In this document: positions 63,299 through 64,000 of the stretch, piece after piece
Numbering within the stretch: the stretch's first letter is position 1
Layout of the letters: every line of letters begins with the position of its first letter
Origin: Bimastos eiseni
Taxonomy: Eukaryota; Annelida; Clitellata; Crassiclitellata; Lumbricidae
DNA: 64,000 nucleotides
NCBI GenBank assembly: GCA_959347315.1
Contig: OY365810.1
Location: 27,356,585-27,420,584, forward strand
Direction: 5' to 3'
Notes under the pieces: generated by a model
What the model was told of the DNA's origin: nothing
The model's input: only the letters and a program-made list of their open reading frames with translations
Database searches by the model: none
Position numbers and translations under genes: made by a program

Positions 63299-64000
63299 GT
63301 ATTCGAAATCATAAACCTAACCAATCTAAAGCACAACTCTAAAGCTAATCAAAGGGAACCAGCTTATTCACGAGCGCTGATGCACCGATGAAGTCTAAAG
63401 CTATTGTCACACATAAAGGGCGAGGGTTTGTGAACGTTGGGGACACAGAGTTAGGCCTACCTCTTACGATTATTGTTCCCCCAATTTTGGAAGATTCTGT
63501 GCGCAAGATATTTTGTGTGTGCAACATTTTCCGATGATACCGGTAGTCAAAATTGTCAAATTAAGACCATATCTAAAAGTTTATAGGCCTAGTCATAAGT
63601 TCTGTGAATATAAGAAAAATCCCTAGTCAAAATAAGGGAGGCCTACGCATCAGCCCATGAACCAAAGCTTCTGGATTCAGATAGGCCACAGCCGGATATA
63701 GGAGACTCAAGTTACGTAGTTTCATAATAAGAAATCGAGACTTAATTGCTAATTATGCAAAAACATTTGTGTGCGCACACTAAATTCTTGTGTGCGCTGG
63801 CGTGGAGTCATGCGCACAGCTTCGAGGAAACATTGCTTACGATACCATAATAATTATTATTAAAACGAGTCAAAACGACTAACATTCGCTTTGCGCTGCA
63901 CACAAGGGTTAATTGAAGTTGATTAGTGAAATGCGCACATTTGGGCTGAAATATTTATATAGCGCCTGCAGCCAACTCGGAAGGCGAATGATCGATGAAT
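63299..64000 (+). other. start of intron 9, no exon seen
   Basis: Intronic by inference. Ends with an ATTTATATAGCGCC tail motif at about 63954. Confidence 0.45.

Overview
This is a gene-poor, repeat-dense stretch of animal nuclear DNA. Introns with GT..AG borders, several families of non-LTR retrotransposons, hAT-type MITEs, tRNA-like SINEs and long micro/minisatellites all point to a metazoan. The U2 snRNA sequence and the very frequent palindromic octamer TAGGCCTA suggest a marine invertebrate, perhaps an echinoderm or another deuterostome. That placement is inference only. No prokaryotic features, CRISPR arrays, rRNA or viral genes were seen.

Layout. 1-6300: SINE-like and tandem-repeat DNA, including a minisatellite with higher-order structure (3249-4019) and an (ACAT)n array. 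6307-7440: a CpG-rich block with a possible signal-peptide first exon on the minus strand. 7500-18000: intergenic DNA with TIR transposons (11138-11965; hAT 13621-13815; a 2.3 kb element 14585-16905) and SINE-like pieces. 18415-18905: a decayed LINE 3' end. 19259-24990: a U2 snRNA gene on the minus strand, split by a Tx1/Keno-like LINE (19413-24939) and flanked by a 15-16 bp target-site duplication (TSD). 25079-26877: a second, RNase H-bearing LINE just upstream of the U2 5' end, with its own 14 bp TSD. 27400-40200: hairpins, hAT elements, AT arrays, a perfect 20 bp minisatellite (32752-33272), pyrimidine-rich stretches and an approximately 850 bp array of a 12 bp unit (39285-40131). 41960-43562: two neighbouring decayed retroelement fragments, each with an A/T trinucleotide tail. 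43962-44488: a perfect 116 bp inverted repeat that looks like a templated insertion.

49725-63298: the only convincing cellular protein gene, on the plus strand. Nine exons with matching splice phases read through as about 639 codons. The product starts with a likely signal peptide and a TNFR-like cysteine motif, then a long unfamiliar extracellular region with an 11-cysteine exon and several N-glycosylation sequons. The gene continues past the last visible exon. Its introns hold a CR1/L2-like LINE, tRNA-like SINEs, a foldback repeat and a truncated LINE with a nested hAT MITE.

The most distinctive system is the U2-targeted retrotransposon. It is an APE-type, two-ORF, zinc-knuckle LINE inserted in the same orientation inside U2, between the branch-point-recognition region and stem-loop IIa. 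This copy is dead (frameshifts in both ORFs), and the split U2 gene cannot make a normal snRNA.
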